From contig NC_063024.1 in NCBI RefSeq assembly GCF_020509005.1, forward strand, positions 1,922,001-1,986,000: 64,000 bases of DNA. Direction: 5' to 3'. The first letter of the stretch is position 1. Each line of letters starts with the position of its first letter. The position numbers and the translations under genes are program-made. Positions 30,689-40,025 of this stretch are shown piece after piece. Source of the stretch: Fulvia fulva (taxonomy: Eukaryota > Ascomycota > Dothideomycetes > Mycosphaerellales > Mycosphaerellaceae). The notes under the pieces are model-generated. The model had not been told where the DNA came from. It saw nothing but the letters and a program-made list of their open reading frames with translations, and did no database searches.

Positions 30689-31299
30689 CATGTAAGGTTA
30701 GAACGGGACCGAGGGCTGAACGAAGGGGTGTCGGGGAGATAAGGCGGGGTATCTCGCGATCGTTACAGGAGTGAAGTTGTAGCGCAGCAATTGCTAAAGT
30801 AGTAGGAGCACTATAGCGTCTTGTCTCGAGCGGCTCGATAGCATTGAAGGGCCTAGGCCAGGTCCGCAGCGCTTAGTGTCACTATGTGTCTTCGAGAGCA
30901 TGGCGCTCACCTCTTGTGTCCTCGACGCTTTAAAATATACTCATCGAGATCTCGGCATGCGTGGAATCCGAAGCCACGATGTGGATTGGAGCATCTACCA
31001 TGTAAAGGCTAGACCACAGCAATGTATAGTTCCAGACGCCTTGGCAATAATCATGAGATGCCGACCCATGTCTCACAGTCACGTGCTTCACCAGCTGCCA
31101 CTACTACCTTTCTTATCTCAGCCTAGCGCCCGCGGCTTTTCCACTCTTCTACTCCGGCGCCTCCGATCTTCCTGCACGACATCCACTTCAACCACACGGC
31201 AGATTCCTTTATCTGCCGTGCTCCTCCCACCTACCAGGTCGCGCTCGCCTCGCCGAGCCTGGCGATGGACAACGGCGGCGCTCGCAATCCTCATGATCA
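30689..31299. other. Intergenic stretch, nothing recognised
   Basis: About 610 bp with ordinary composition. A short + ORF (30876-31355) runs into the next gene in another frame and has no family-like features. Confidence 0.4.
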
Positions 31300-31809
31300 A
31301 TGGCCACTCCGACTCCACTAACACCGCCCCCCTCCGAAGCTGGCAGCAGCGGTAGCGACTCTCACACAATTCTCGTGTACGATCCCGAAGAGATCAAACT
31401 TCTGGAACATGTCAAATCTATCCCGCTCACGATGGTCGAGGCTATGAACAACAAGGAATGGGACCGGTATGACACGTTTCTGGCGCCGTGTCATCGGAGT
31501 ACGGGGTGGCTTTATTCGGCGAAAAGTTTGAACAGGGCGGAGCTTGTGTTGCAGTTGACGGAGAATTCCAAGAAGAATCCGGGCTGGAGATGTGAGGCGG
31601 TGGATGTTATGCCGCATGTTGCGAGGAGAGGTGGCAAGGGTCAGATTACGAATATCGAAGTTTTGATTAATGCGAAGCATTATCATACGCCGGATCGGAT
31701 TGTGAGGAGTATGTGTTTGACGCTGGTGTTTGCGAGTTATTGGAACGCGGAGAAGGGTGGGTATGATTGGTTGTGTACGAAGCAGAAGATTGTGCCCGGG
31801 ATGGATTGA
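31300..31809 (+). CDS. Small NTF2/SnoaL-like protein (169 aa)
   Basis: Single exon. A Pro/Ser-rich N-terminus of about 25 residues is followed by a compact domain with the feel of an NTF2-like fold: an initial helix (VEAMNNKEWDRYDTFLAP), then strands including WRCEAVDVMPHVAR, GQITNIEVLINAKHY and LVFASYWNAEKGGYDWL. There is no signal peptide. NTF2-like folds serve as small enzymes or binding modules; no catalytic residue set can be assigned, so function is unknown. Confidence 0.65.
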   Translation: MATPTPLTPPPSEAGSSGSDSHTILVYDPEEIKLLEHVKSIPLTMVEAMNNKEWDRYDTFLAPCHRSTGWLYSAKSLNRAELVLQLTENSKKNPGWRCEAVDVMPHVARRGGKGQITNIEVLINAKHYHTPDRIVRSMCLTLVFASYWNAEKGGYDWLCTKQKIVPGMD

Positions 31810-32374
31810 GGCGAACGATGAATGTCCGTCCGGACGATCTGCCAGTCCACAAACTGTGCGAAAGGCCGAACTTCAGAAGCATGCTATATTCCACTGCCGA
31901 AGTCATACAGAAGCTTGCAGACCACAGTGCCTTCACCGCAGATCGCCACAACAAATCGAGCTACAGGCGACGGCGGGTCTATCGTCGCCATTGTGAAAGC
32001 TTCTGAAGCAGCAGACTCTCACCATTCAAAACCCGCCACCTGCTGCAGCTCGCATGCATAACTGCGACTTGGCTGAGAGTGAATATTTCATGCCGTTTCG
32101 ACCAATCACTATCCTCCTCGATCAAGACCAACCCGAGGACGAAAGGCGAAAAGTTGCCCGAACCCGAGTCACCAAGACCTTGTACGATATAGCATGCACA
32201 TTCCAGTGTAGAGACCACATGGGCAACCTGGACAGCGTTCTGCACATAGGGCAGCATTGACGAGCGGCATTTTCGGCATCACTGAAGGTGGCACATTTTG
32301 AAGACTTGCATGCCTTAATGATAATCCCCTGTACAGCGCATTTGTGATCCCTATCTCAAAGACATCCAAGCCCT
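31810..32374. other. Intergenic stretch between convergent genes
   Basis: 565 bp, presumably the two 3' untranslated regions. No repeat, RNA or convincing ORF. Confidence 0.45.
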
Positions 32375-34049
32375 CTAAACTGTCGGTCCACGCTTCACAT
32401 ACCTCCTCCCCTTGCCCCGTCCTGCGAACTTGCTCATCTTCACCACATATGGACCCCTCTCAATCGTGTTCACCACTACGTATCCACTGGGGAACGTGTA
32501 ATGGCTCCAAGTTCCGGCATACAAAGGAGCTCCTCCGCCGGGCATCGCATCATCTTCGGGGTAGATGTCAAAGAAGGCAATCTCCTCAACAGCAGAGCCG
32601 TCTGGCTTCTCAGGGATGGTGGAGACATCCAGAATGCGGAGGCCAGCGCCGTAGTTGGACTGGTAGGCTAAGCCGTCGTAGACGTATTGGTTGTGGTCCA
32701 CGCTGCGCACGCCAGATTTGTAGAAACCTGTGTTCTTGGGTGCCTCGAGGGATGTGATGTCCCAGATGTATGTGACGGGGAAACCATCGAGGGCGGGGGA
32801 TTCGGGGTTTGCGCGGGTTGGGGAGACGGAGCCCTCGTCGAGTTCGTCGTCCATTACGAGGTGGGTTTGCCACATTGGGTCCAGGACCCAGCCTTGGTGA
32901 GTGTATGAGGCGCCTTTGTAGGGGGTGCGGGAGATTATGGTGGAGGCGTTGGGGCCTTGCTTGTTGGTCACATCGTAGATGGTGAGGGTGTCCTCGTTGT
33001 AGCCATAGCAGATGTCGCGGCCGTTGTATTTCTTGTCGGGGCCGCGGTAGACGATGCATTGGGCGTCGTGGACGTAGCCGTCTTGAGGCGCGCAGCCTGG
33101 TGAGAAGGGCTTGGATGGGTCCTGTGAGGGAGGAAGAGTGTTAGTGTTTGCCCTGAATGGCCCGGAGGACGCCTCTTGATCTTGGGACTTACCTTCATGT
33201 CAATGAAGATCAAACCAGCAGCACAGCTGCTATTCCTCGGCGCCGAGCCAACAGCAACGGCATAGTTCAGCTCTTCGTTGGCCACTATATTATGCGACCT
33301 TCCGACCGGCATATCCGTGAACAGTCCAGTAAGATCGGTCTGGGTGCTGAAGGTCTTCGGGTTCTTTGGATCCAGCTTCAAGAGCTTCCGCATGTCAAAG
33401 ATCTGGACTTGGTGATCGACCGCTTCAGAGCCGACGACGAGGTAATCGCCATTGACCTTGATCTCACGCCAGATCGATGGGGAGGATTGTTGTGGGAGAC
33501 GGCCGACGTAGACGAGCTTACCGGCTTTTGTGACTTCTGCAAAGGCGGTGCCGTCTTCTTGGCCGATGGCGATGAATTCACGGCGGGAGTGCTTGTCGGT
33601 CCAGCCTACGGTGATGTTAGTGAGAGCACTTCATGAAAGCTTCGTGGAATGTACTCGCCCCAAGAGCCGGATCCCTCGCCAGTAGCAGACCCAAGCTCGG
33701 CATGAGACTTGAAGTCATACATATCAATGTCCTTGCATCTGAACGTCTGGAGTGGATCGCCCTTGACAGCTTCTGCCTTGCCGTTGATGCACTTGACGCG
33801 GTCTCCTTTGGGACCCTTGCCACCGAAGTTGCTCCACTTCTTGGAGTCGTAGTCGCCACGGGCACGGTGGACAGCCCATTGTGCCTAGTCTGAGTCAGTA
33901 TACTGTCACACTTTCTAGCCATTATTTCTTCTCACCTCCTTCTCAGCCCTCATCTCGGCCATGACCACACCAGACTTGTACTCTTCCTTCGTGTACATAG
34001 CGGCGGAAGCGAACGGCAGCACAGCTGCGGCGGCAGTGGCGAACTTCAT
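32375..34049 (-). CDS. Secreted choice-of-anchor B family protein (499 aa, four exons)
   Basis: Exons (minus) 34049-33936, 33884-33659, 33605-33193 and 33121-32375 sum to 1500 nt in one frame. Introns are 51, 53 and 71 bp. Introns 1 and 3 are GT-AG. Intron 2 (33606-33658) fits only as GC-AG (GCGAGT...CTAAC...GTAG), restoring GSWGWTDKHSRREFIAIG. N-terminal signal peptide: MKFATAAAAVLPFASAA. The body has LVIVD/propeller-like repeats (FIAIGQEDGTAFAEV, YLVVGSEAVDHQVQIFDMRK, ICYGYNEDTLTIYDV, GLRILDVSTIPEK), as in choice-of-anchor B proteins. It is probably extracellular; role unknown. Confidence 0.82.
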
Positions 34050-34275
34050 CTTGTCTGCTTACTTCGATATTCTCGTTCGAAAAGAAACTTGGACACAGCT
34101 ACTCTCCCCAAATCTCGATGGTCGCACTGCACTTTATACCTACCTGCTACTCCCCTCCCAGTGGCGATTTGCAGTCCGTATTGCATGCCTGGTTCCTGCT
34201 GCACTGACTGTTAGTGACAAACGTGGGCCAGTAGAGCGACTACCACTGCAATGATACCTTCCTAACAGAGTATCA

Positions 34276-34647
34276 TTAACTTCGAAGTTGCACACAAGCA
34301 TCTTCGTCGTATAGCATAGGCTTCTGGGCGGCGTCTTGGGAGTTTCTTGGGATGTCGTGCGAACCAGTTGAGTGCTGCATGATTGGGACTTGGCGATGAT
34401 GTTCCTGCCAAGGGAGCAGGATGCCCGCGTGCGTGGTGCTCGGCTTCGCCGTTGGTGTTTGCTGGACGAAACGCAAGATGTGCTGTGCGTTGACCTCCAT
34501 GTCAGGGGAATATTTCATATAGTCGTTGGTCTCATCTCTGTGATACAGCTGCAACGTGAGTAGTTGTGAAATGATCCGTAGGCCGACGATGTAGTGCGGA
34601 TACCAAAGGCCTTGGTAGAGCAGTGCACCCTGCCTCACTCCAATCAC
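34276..34647 (-). CDS. Hypothetical small protein
   Basis: A 123-codon ORF in the gap between two minus-strand genes. An internal start MKYSPDMEVNAQHIL gives about 80 residues. No signal peptide, membrane segment or family resemblance. Codon composition is not distinctive. It may be a chance ORF; the remainder of 34050-34882 shows nothing else. Confidence 0.25.
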   Translation of the reverse strand: MIGVRQGALLYQGLWYPHYIVGLRIISQLLTLQLYHRDETNDYMKYSPDMEVNAQHILRFVQQTPTAKPSTTHAGILLPWQEHHRQVPIMQHSTGSHDIPRNSQDAAQKPMLYDEDACVQLRS

Positions 34648-34882
34648 CTACCTATTCAAAATCTTCGAGAATACGATAGGTCGGAAGTAGAGCCCAAACA
34701 GGAAGGTTGTAAAGTTGTGCCCGCAAAGCAAAGTAGCTCGCGTGAACTTTGGCCCAGAGCCAAGACCGCAGCGCCGCTGCCCAGCCTGCAGGTCATGCAG
34801 TAGGTCCCAAGTCTTGAGCCGAGGAGTGTAACCAAACGATGCAGGTCGCCGACAACTCGTGCTGCTGTTACTTGGAGAAGGT

Positions 34883-35904
34883 TCAGTTCACGTCCACGAA
34901 CTCGCCAGGTCGATGGACTGCCCCAGTCGTAGTCGGGATGTCCCAGCTGCAATTCTGCAATGGCACCTTCATCTCAACAACCTGACTCCTCTCCCTCGAA
35001 ATCCCATAAAGACTCCCATTCCTCCCCTCATCCCATTCCTCCCCTCAGATCGATCCCAAGCAATACCCTGTCCAGCGATATCCGGAGCATCAATAGTCGC
35101 CACCCAGATGAGATCCGATCCAGCAGACGGTATCTTGATCACATATACCGCCGCTGCGTCATGGCCAGTAATGTAAAGCCACCCATCAGGACCAAAGCTG
35201 CCGCCGCTATTCGACATCGGGCTGAAGGACTGGTGAAGAGCCTCTGGGAATATCCAAGATCGTGCAACGCTCCAGTCGGGGCTGAATTGGACGAGCTGCG
35301 TGCGCATTGTGAGGCCGTAGGGGAGCATTTGGCCGGATTGAATGCGGTCGTAGTTTGCGAATGTGCTGGGATGATCTGTGAGTTGGATGTGGAGCAGTGA
35401 GTATAACATGACAGAGTCTTACCCAAACCACGTCCCGTTTGCATCTTGATCGATCCAAGTCAAAGAACCCCGATAGATGCCAAAGGCATGCGAGCCAATG
35501 TGCTCGAGTGTTGTCGCATTCCACATCTCGACACTGCTGGTGATGGGGCTTTGTGGATAGTTACTGTGTGGCGCGTAGAGGATGCCATCGATCACGACGC
35601 CGCCATCAAGATGGATGATTGGTCCAGTTTTCCCGCCATACCACTGTAGCAGCGACTCTCCGGTGGTCTTGTTGTGCTTGGTGATGGAGAAGTTGTCGAT
35701 GGAATAAAAGTGGTCGCGATCGACCGCCACACCTTGATTGGCATCTTGAGCGTCAATCTTGCGGACGGTCGTGCTGTTGAGCTTCAGCTCAGAGCCTTCT
35801 TCGCCAGTGAAGCTCGTGCCGTTGGTTGAAGCGTCGCATTGTGGTTGTAGCTGAAGTGTTGCAGCCGTGATGCTAAAGAGCCATACTGCCCTGCGGAAGA
35901 GCAT
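34883..35904 (-). CDS. Secreted beta-propeller-like protein, C-terminus frameshifted by a 17-bp duplication
   Basis: Two exons: 35904-35423 and 35365 downward; the intron 35366-35422 (57 bp, GTAAGA...CCAG) restores WFGTFANYDRIQSG. The start at 35904 gives a signal peptide (MLFRRAVWLFSITAATLQLQ). The body has propeller-style blades (NQGVAVDRDHFYSIDNFSIT, GPIIHLDGGVVIDGILYAPH, SFGPDGWLYITGHDAAAVYV, GQGIAWDRS) known from a secreted family of unknown role. At 35014-35047 the 17-mer TCCCATTCCTCCCCTCA occurs twice in tandem. As it stands the frame ends early at 34969. Without one copy the frame would reach a stop at 34883-34885 with a family-like end (VVEMKVP). The duplication is therefore the likely lesion. 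Confidence 0.7.
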
Positions 35905-36421
35905 ATTGTCTCTGATAATATGCTGAGGCGAGGATTCCGTTGAAGCCGTTGCCAGTGCAGTCTCGAATGTCAGCTTTGTACTCGCCATGAAGACAATGTG
36001 GTCGTATCGACTGATTGACAACCAGACCTGCCATATTCCGCCGCTTCGCCAGATCTGTGTGCCTTCAGCGACAATGAACCCAATTGGCCAGCTGCATTGT
36101 CCCACGTGCTAGCCACACCTCGAGGATCGGCGTCCTGCTTTCGAAGAAGAAGGGTCCATAGTGTTTGGCTCGTAGTACTCGCGACGTCTGTGAGTATTGT
36201 GAAGAACACAACGCACCTGGAAACGCATACATATACAGCGCAATGAGCAAGTTTGCTGGTGTAGTGTGATCTGTCGCGTGGTACTCGCTCGCTTGGCAGC
36301 ATGAGCAGCGAGCTGTGCGTGCCAGCTTGAGCAAGTAAAAGCTTGGCTGCTTAGATACGAAGAATGAGAGGCACATCCAGCTGATATATTGCAGGCTTCC
36401 GCGCATCAAGCACTGCACACT
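35905..36421. other. Intergenic stretch, nothing recognised
   Basis: About 520 bp between two minus-strand genes, including the promoter of the propeller-like gene. ORFs here overlap each other without family-like content. Confidence 0.45.
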
Positions 36422-37828
36422 TCATATCGGCAGAGGACTACCAAGTCCTGTCACAGTGTGTACTGGACAATCCTCCGTCAAGGGGATGAAGTTGGGCAGC
36501 GTAGGTAACGCATAGCGCGCGAGGAGGTCTGCACCCATGCACACGAGCGGTTCCGTAGGCGCAGGAAGGAAGATTTTCTTGTCATGTTGGTAGCGCTCGA
36601 TGTGCAGCGTCAACTCGTGCCATCGATGTCGATCGCAGCACGTCGTGGCCATGGGACATCTGCAACGAAGGACATGTCCAGGCCCTGTGACTTGTCCCTG
36701 ATCGATGGACGACGTGAGGCTCTGTGCTGTGATTGAAACTTGATAGCGGAGGTTGTTGCCGGCGTATACCATCTCTTTCCCCGCAACTTGTAGATGAAGA
36801 TCGAGATTTGGGCACTGTGAGAAGTCAGGGTGAAAGGCACCAAATCGAAGGAACGGCGGGCTGGGAGAAGCCAGCAGTATGACCAAGCATCTGTTGGTGT
36901 GCTTCTCATAGACCATCATGCCGGTGTTCACGTGGGTATGAAAATTAGTGCGGCTTAAGTGACGGACCCGCGGCTCTGCGTCGCTGCTGGTAGTATCTGT
37001 GTCGGCCTGCAGCAGTCGGAAGTCTCCATCGCCGTAAAATGCGTATCGTACTGCATGAAATCGCTCTTTGGTACTCTGGCTCAGGCGGAGACGGACAGAA
37101 TGTGTTGTTCCGTCAAAGGGTAAGGACGACGGTAGTACACGCGACCTGCGGGCATGGAAGAGGACATCGGTCCAGCCGCCGGCCTCGGGTTCCTGGCGGA
37201 CAAAGAATGTTTCCGCAACTGCCGTTTCGAACGTATCGGATCTTACAACCTTGTCGCAGCATATGCGGGCGAATTGGTTCGATCGCGAGACTAGCCTCCG
37301 CAGAAGTACTCCTGGTAACGAAGTCCTGAGCCCTTCAATTGGGTCGCAATCTAGCATGGCAAGGTACACTCCATGTGAGACTTTCTGCAGCGGCAATCGG
37401 ACTTGAAGTCCTTTGTTGGTCATGGAGTACGGCTGGGCTGCCGCGCGGTTCGCGATAGAAGCTGGTTGAATGTCCGAAGACGAGGCTACATCGTCGAGGT
37501 AAGCGTAGCACCTCTCGGCCTTCCGATACCAAGTGAACATGGAATCAACAGCCTCCTGCAGCTCCGCACTACTGCTTTTATCGATGCAGCAGGTGTCTAC
37601 CCACAAGTACTCCCAACCATCTCGTTGGGTCTGCTCAACCGCGAACAAGATCTTCTGAAATGCACGTCTATGCTGCGCGGTACCAGCCGCTATATCGGCG
37701 AAAAGCACTTCATCGTCCGTCCAGGTATGAGAAAGTATGATATACCGCGGAACATTCGCACCAAAAAACTCAACCAGCTTCAGCCTCACGTCGCGACTCG
37801 CGAAAGAAGCCACCTCCAGGAATCGCAT
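36422..37828 (-). CDS. HET-domain (heterokaryon incompatibility) protein, internally shortened (468 aa)
   Basis: Start ATG 37828 (MRFLEVASFASRD), the usual HET start. The N-terminal HET half is clear: RYIILSHTWTDDEVLFADI, RDGWEYLWVDTCCIDKSSS, AVDSMFTWYRKAERCYAYL. HET proteins trigger cell death or incompatibility when genetically different hyphae fuse. Normally the domain goes on with a Trp-rich strand (FTRGWTLQEL) and then a long middle region. Here, after about 20 residues, the sequence passes directly to a segment typical of the C-terminal half (YSMTNKGLQVRLPL), so some 150-250 residues seem to be missing without a frame break. A (TG)44 tract lies 34 bp before the start codon. It may be a hypomorphic or inactive allele. 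Confidence 0.75.
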   Translation of the reverse strand: MRFLEVASFASRDVRLKLVEFFGANVPRYIILSHTWTDDEVLFADIAAGTAQHRRAFQKILFAVEQTQRDGWEYLWVDTCCIDKSSSAELQEAVDSMFTWYRKAERCYAYLDDVASSSDIQPASIANRAAAQPYSMTNKGLQVRLPLQKVSHGVYLAMLDCDPIEGLRTSLPGVLLRRLVSRSNQFARICCDKVVRSDTFETAVAETFFVRQEPEAGGWTDVLFHARRSRVLPSSLPFDGTTHSVRLRLSQSTKERFHAVRYAFYGDGDFRLLQADTDTTSSDAEPRVRHLSRTNFHTHVNTGMMVYEKHTNRCLVILLASPSPPFLRFGAFHPDFSQCPNLDLHLQVAGKEMVYAGNNLRYQVSITAQSLTSSIDQGQVTGPGHVLRCRCPMATTCCDRHRWHELTLHIERYQHDKKIFLPAPTEPLVCMGADLLARYALPTLPNFIPLTEDCPVHTVTGLGSPLPI

Positions 37829-37859
37829 CTGCAGAGATCTCTCGGCTCCGGCTACTTGC

Positions 37860-37861
<2 letters not shown>

Positions 37862-37949
<88 letters not shown>
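37862..37949. repeat. (TG)44 microsatellite
   Basis: 88 bp of perfect TG/CA repeat, in the 5' region of the HET gene. Such tracts are length-variable. Confidence 0.97.
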
Positions 37950-37950
<1 letters not shown>

Positions 37951-38327
37951 TGTGAGTTCCAAAACAAAAAGATGACGGCACGTCTCTGCAGCGCCTTCGC
38001 AGGTCGCTCTCGCCGTCAGCCGCAGTGCAACATGGCGGAGCAAGCCACCCGGGCGCAATCCAGACCTGACGTGCTTTAGTTCTAGCGATGATACCTACTT
38101 GCATATTCGAGCCTTGGCGACATGTACGCTGGAAAGGCGGCCTCGATCGAAATCGGCCGGCGCTGTGATTACTATAGTGTGCTCAGAGAAGCAGTAAGTG
38201 TCTATACAATGCCCCACGCCCGATTCCAGCATTGCGTGTATGCAAGCCAAAGCACATGCATTGAAGCTTCGATCTGTATCTTGTTCCCATCCTCGAACGC
38301 CGTCGCTATGCTCAGAGGTAGATGCAT

Positions 38328-39362
38328 CTACCCAGCGATCAAAACCCAAAGCAGGAAGAATATCATCAGCACGCCAAACATCTTGGCCACCAGCCACCTG
38401 TTGCCTTGCACTCTGCTCCAGTACTTCATCAACTCTCGTTGTGCGCCTTCGACGTTATCCACCACATCGTCGGTATTGGCGTCGATTCGTTGGATTTGCT
38501 CGGCCTGTTCGCTAACCATTTGCGCGAGTTGTCCGAAGATGCCGCCGAGTTCGGAGATTGTGCGTTCGATGGCTTCTATTGCTTCGCCTCGCTGTTGGAT
38601 GTATGTGTTGGAGGAGCTGCCTTCTTCCATGAGTTGCAGTTGCTGCTGCGATGCTTGGCCTCCACCACTTGAGTATAACGCGGAACGATCGGAGGAAGGG
38701 TCGAGGGATAGGACGTCTGCGCCGTTCGATTGTGGTGGCTTCGGACTTGGTCCTCGTTGTGGTGTTGCGTATAAAGGGGAATCTGTCCTGCCGGGCCCGT
38801 CGCCGAGGTGCGATTGCTGCGATACGCTGCTGACGAAGTTGTCTTGTCGGCTTCTGCTCGCTTGGATGTTCTTCGTTCGTACTTCGAGCACTTCTTTGAA
38901 GTTCGCGCCAACATCGGCTAGGCGTCCTTGTAGTAGGACGACCACGTTCTTGTTGTGTTCTCCTTCTTGATCCACCTGCTTGCCTTGGTTCGTCTGCCTC
39001 TGCGTTTGCTGCAATTGCCCGATCTGCTGGTTCAGACCCGCCAGATCTTGCTTAACCACGTATGTGAGTTCCGCAATCTCGACAGGCCGGTCGTCAAACA
39101 GCGTCTTCCGCTTCGCCAGCTCTCCCAGCCTCTGTAGCTTGCCCATTGTGGCGGAGATGCCACGTCCAATCGCTGCGGCATTGCGCGCGAATTCCGAGCG
39201 CTGTTTCCTCGTGGGTGGTGTCGCTTGGCCATTTTGTTGCTGTAGTCGTGGTTGTGCTTGCGCACCGCCTGCTTTCCGTTGCCGCGCGAGGGACTTCTGT
39301 GCTTGTGCGAGGATGCTGCGGAACTCGGGCGTGCGGTCTTGTATGGAAGCGTGAGTGGCCAT
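38328..39362 (-). CDS. SED5: Syntaxin Sed5 (Golgi t-SNARE, 344 aa)
   Basis: Qa-SNARE of the cis-Golgi, needed for ER-to-Golgi and intra-Golgi fusion. The start ATG 39362 is in a strong context (ACCATGG) and gives MATHASIQDRTPEFRSIL, containing the DRTxEF peptide that binds the Sec1/Munc18 protein Sly1. A second ATG five codons upstream (39377) is possible. A three-helix Habc region follows, then a polar linker with SPLYATPQRGPSPKPP. The SNARE motif (about residues 245-310) is IQQRGEAIEAIERTISELGG, with the expected Gln layer in MVSEQAEQIQRIDANTDDV. One C-terminal membrane anchor: MFGVLMIFFLLWVLIAG. Length and layout match the family, without introns or damage. It is divergent from the next gene, with a 663-bp shared upstream region. 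Confidence 0.95.
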   Translation of the reverse strand: MATHASIQDRTPEFRSILAQAQKSLARQRKAGGAQAQPRLQQQNGQATPPTRKQRSEFARNAAAIGRGISATMGKLQRLGELAKRKTLFDDRPVEIAELTYVVKQDLAGLNQQIGQLQQTQRQTNQGKQVDQEGEHNKNVVVLLQGRLADVGANFKEVLEVRTKNIQASRSRQDNFVSSVSQQSHLGDGPGRTDSPLYATPQRGPSPKPPQSNGADVLSLDPSSDRSALYSSGGGQASQQQLQLMEEGSSSNTYIQQRGEAIEAIERTISELGGIFGQLAQMVSEQAEQIQRIDANTDDVVDNVEGAQRELMKYWSRVQGNRWLVAKMFGVLMIFFLLWVLIAG

Positions 39363-40025
39363 GGTGAGAGCGGACATGTGCGCGAGCCGTGAGGGAAGTG
39401 GTAGGCGTAGGGTCTATATGTGGTCGGGCGGGTGCCTCGGTCGCAGGAAACGATGCAGCGTCGGAGGCGGTTTCTATTCCAGAAGATGCTTCCATGCCGC
39501 TCGGAAAGCCGGTAGTGGACGCGCAGGGCAGCACCACAAAGACACGCCAACGCCGGACCACGACTGCGCGATTGACGCTGTTTCAGGCGTGTGGGTGGAA
39601 TTGTAGATCTCGGCCAGTGGCAGGATCATAGGAAGTGCGCGCCAGTAGTATGGCAGGAAATGTGTAGGGCAAAGGAGGGAGTGTCAATCGATGAATGCAT
39701 GCATGTCACACGCCACGCACGATGCCTGACATCAAACCGTCACCTACTTCTGAATCGCCTGGCCCATTCACCGGGTATCGCAGGGTCGACGCAGCAGGCT
39801 GTGCTTGAGCGCCGACGCGCGCTGAAACACTGAAACACCACTGCATTGGGCTCTGCGTGCTAGCTTCGCCTTCGCCTTACGTGGTCCGCAGTCCGCCTAC
39901 CCAGACACCCAGGCGGCATTGCGCCGCAGGAAACGCGACCGCTTTCGACACATCGCCAGATCATGCTGCGGCCCACATAGCTACCGACAGTGTGGGAGCC
40001 CTCGAGGCGACAACAACCAGAGAAC
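39363..40025. other. Divergent promoter region of SED5 and the giant disordered protein
   Basis: 663 bp with several short overlapping ORFs but no protein-like content. No canonical TATA recognised. Confidence 0.5.

Noticed and set aside
29810..30691. A 293-codon open frame on the minus strand
   Set aside because: It is antisense to the CaaX protein gene, has no family-like motifs, and its composition looks like a mirror of the coding strand.
28517..34049. A secondary-metabolite gene cluster (GST-like, DUF3431-like, oxygenase)
   Set aside because: No polyketide synthase, peptide synthetase, terpene synthase or pathway regulator is present, and gene orientation is mixed.
35014..35047. A third exon boundary explaining the frame change in the propeller gene
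   Set aside because: No GT/AG pair of usable size fits, while removing one copy of the perfect 17-bp duplication restores the family C-terminus directly.
37862..38104. His-Thr repeat protein extension upstream of the HET start
   Set aside because: It is only the translation of the (TG)44 tract; the HET family start at 37828 is better placed.
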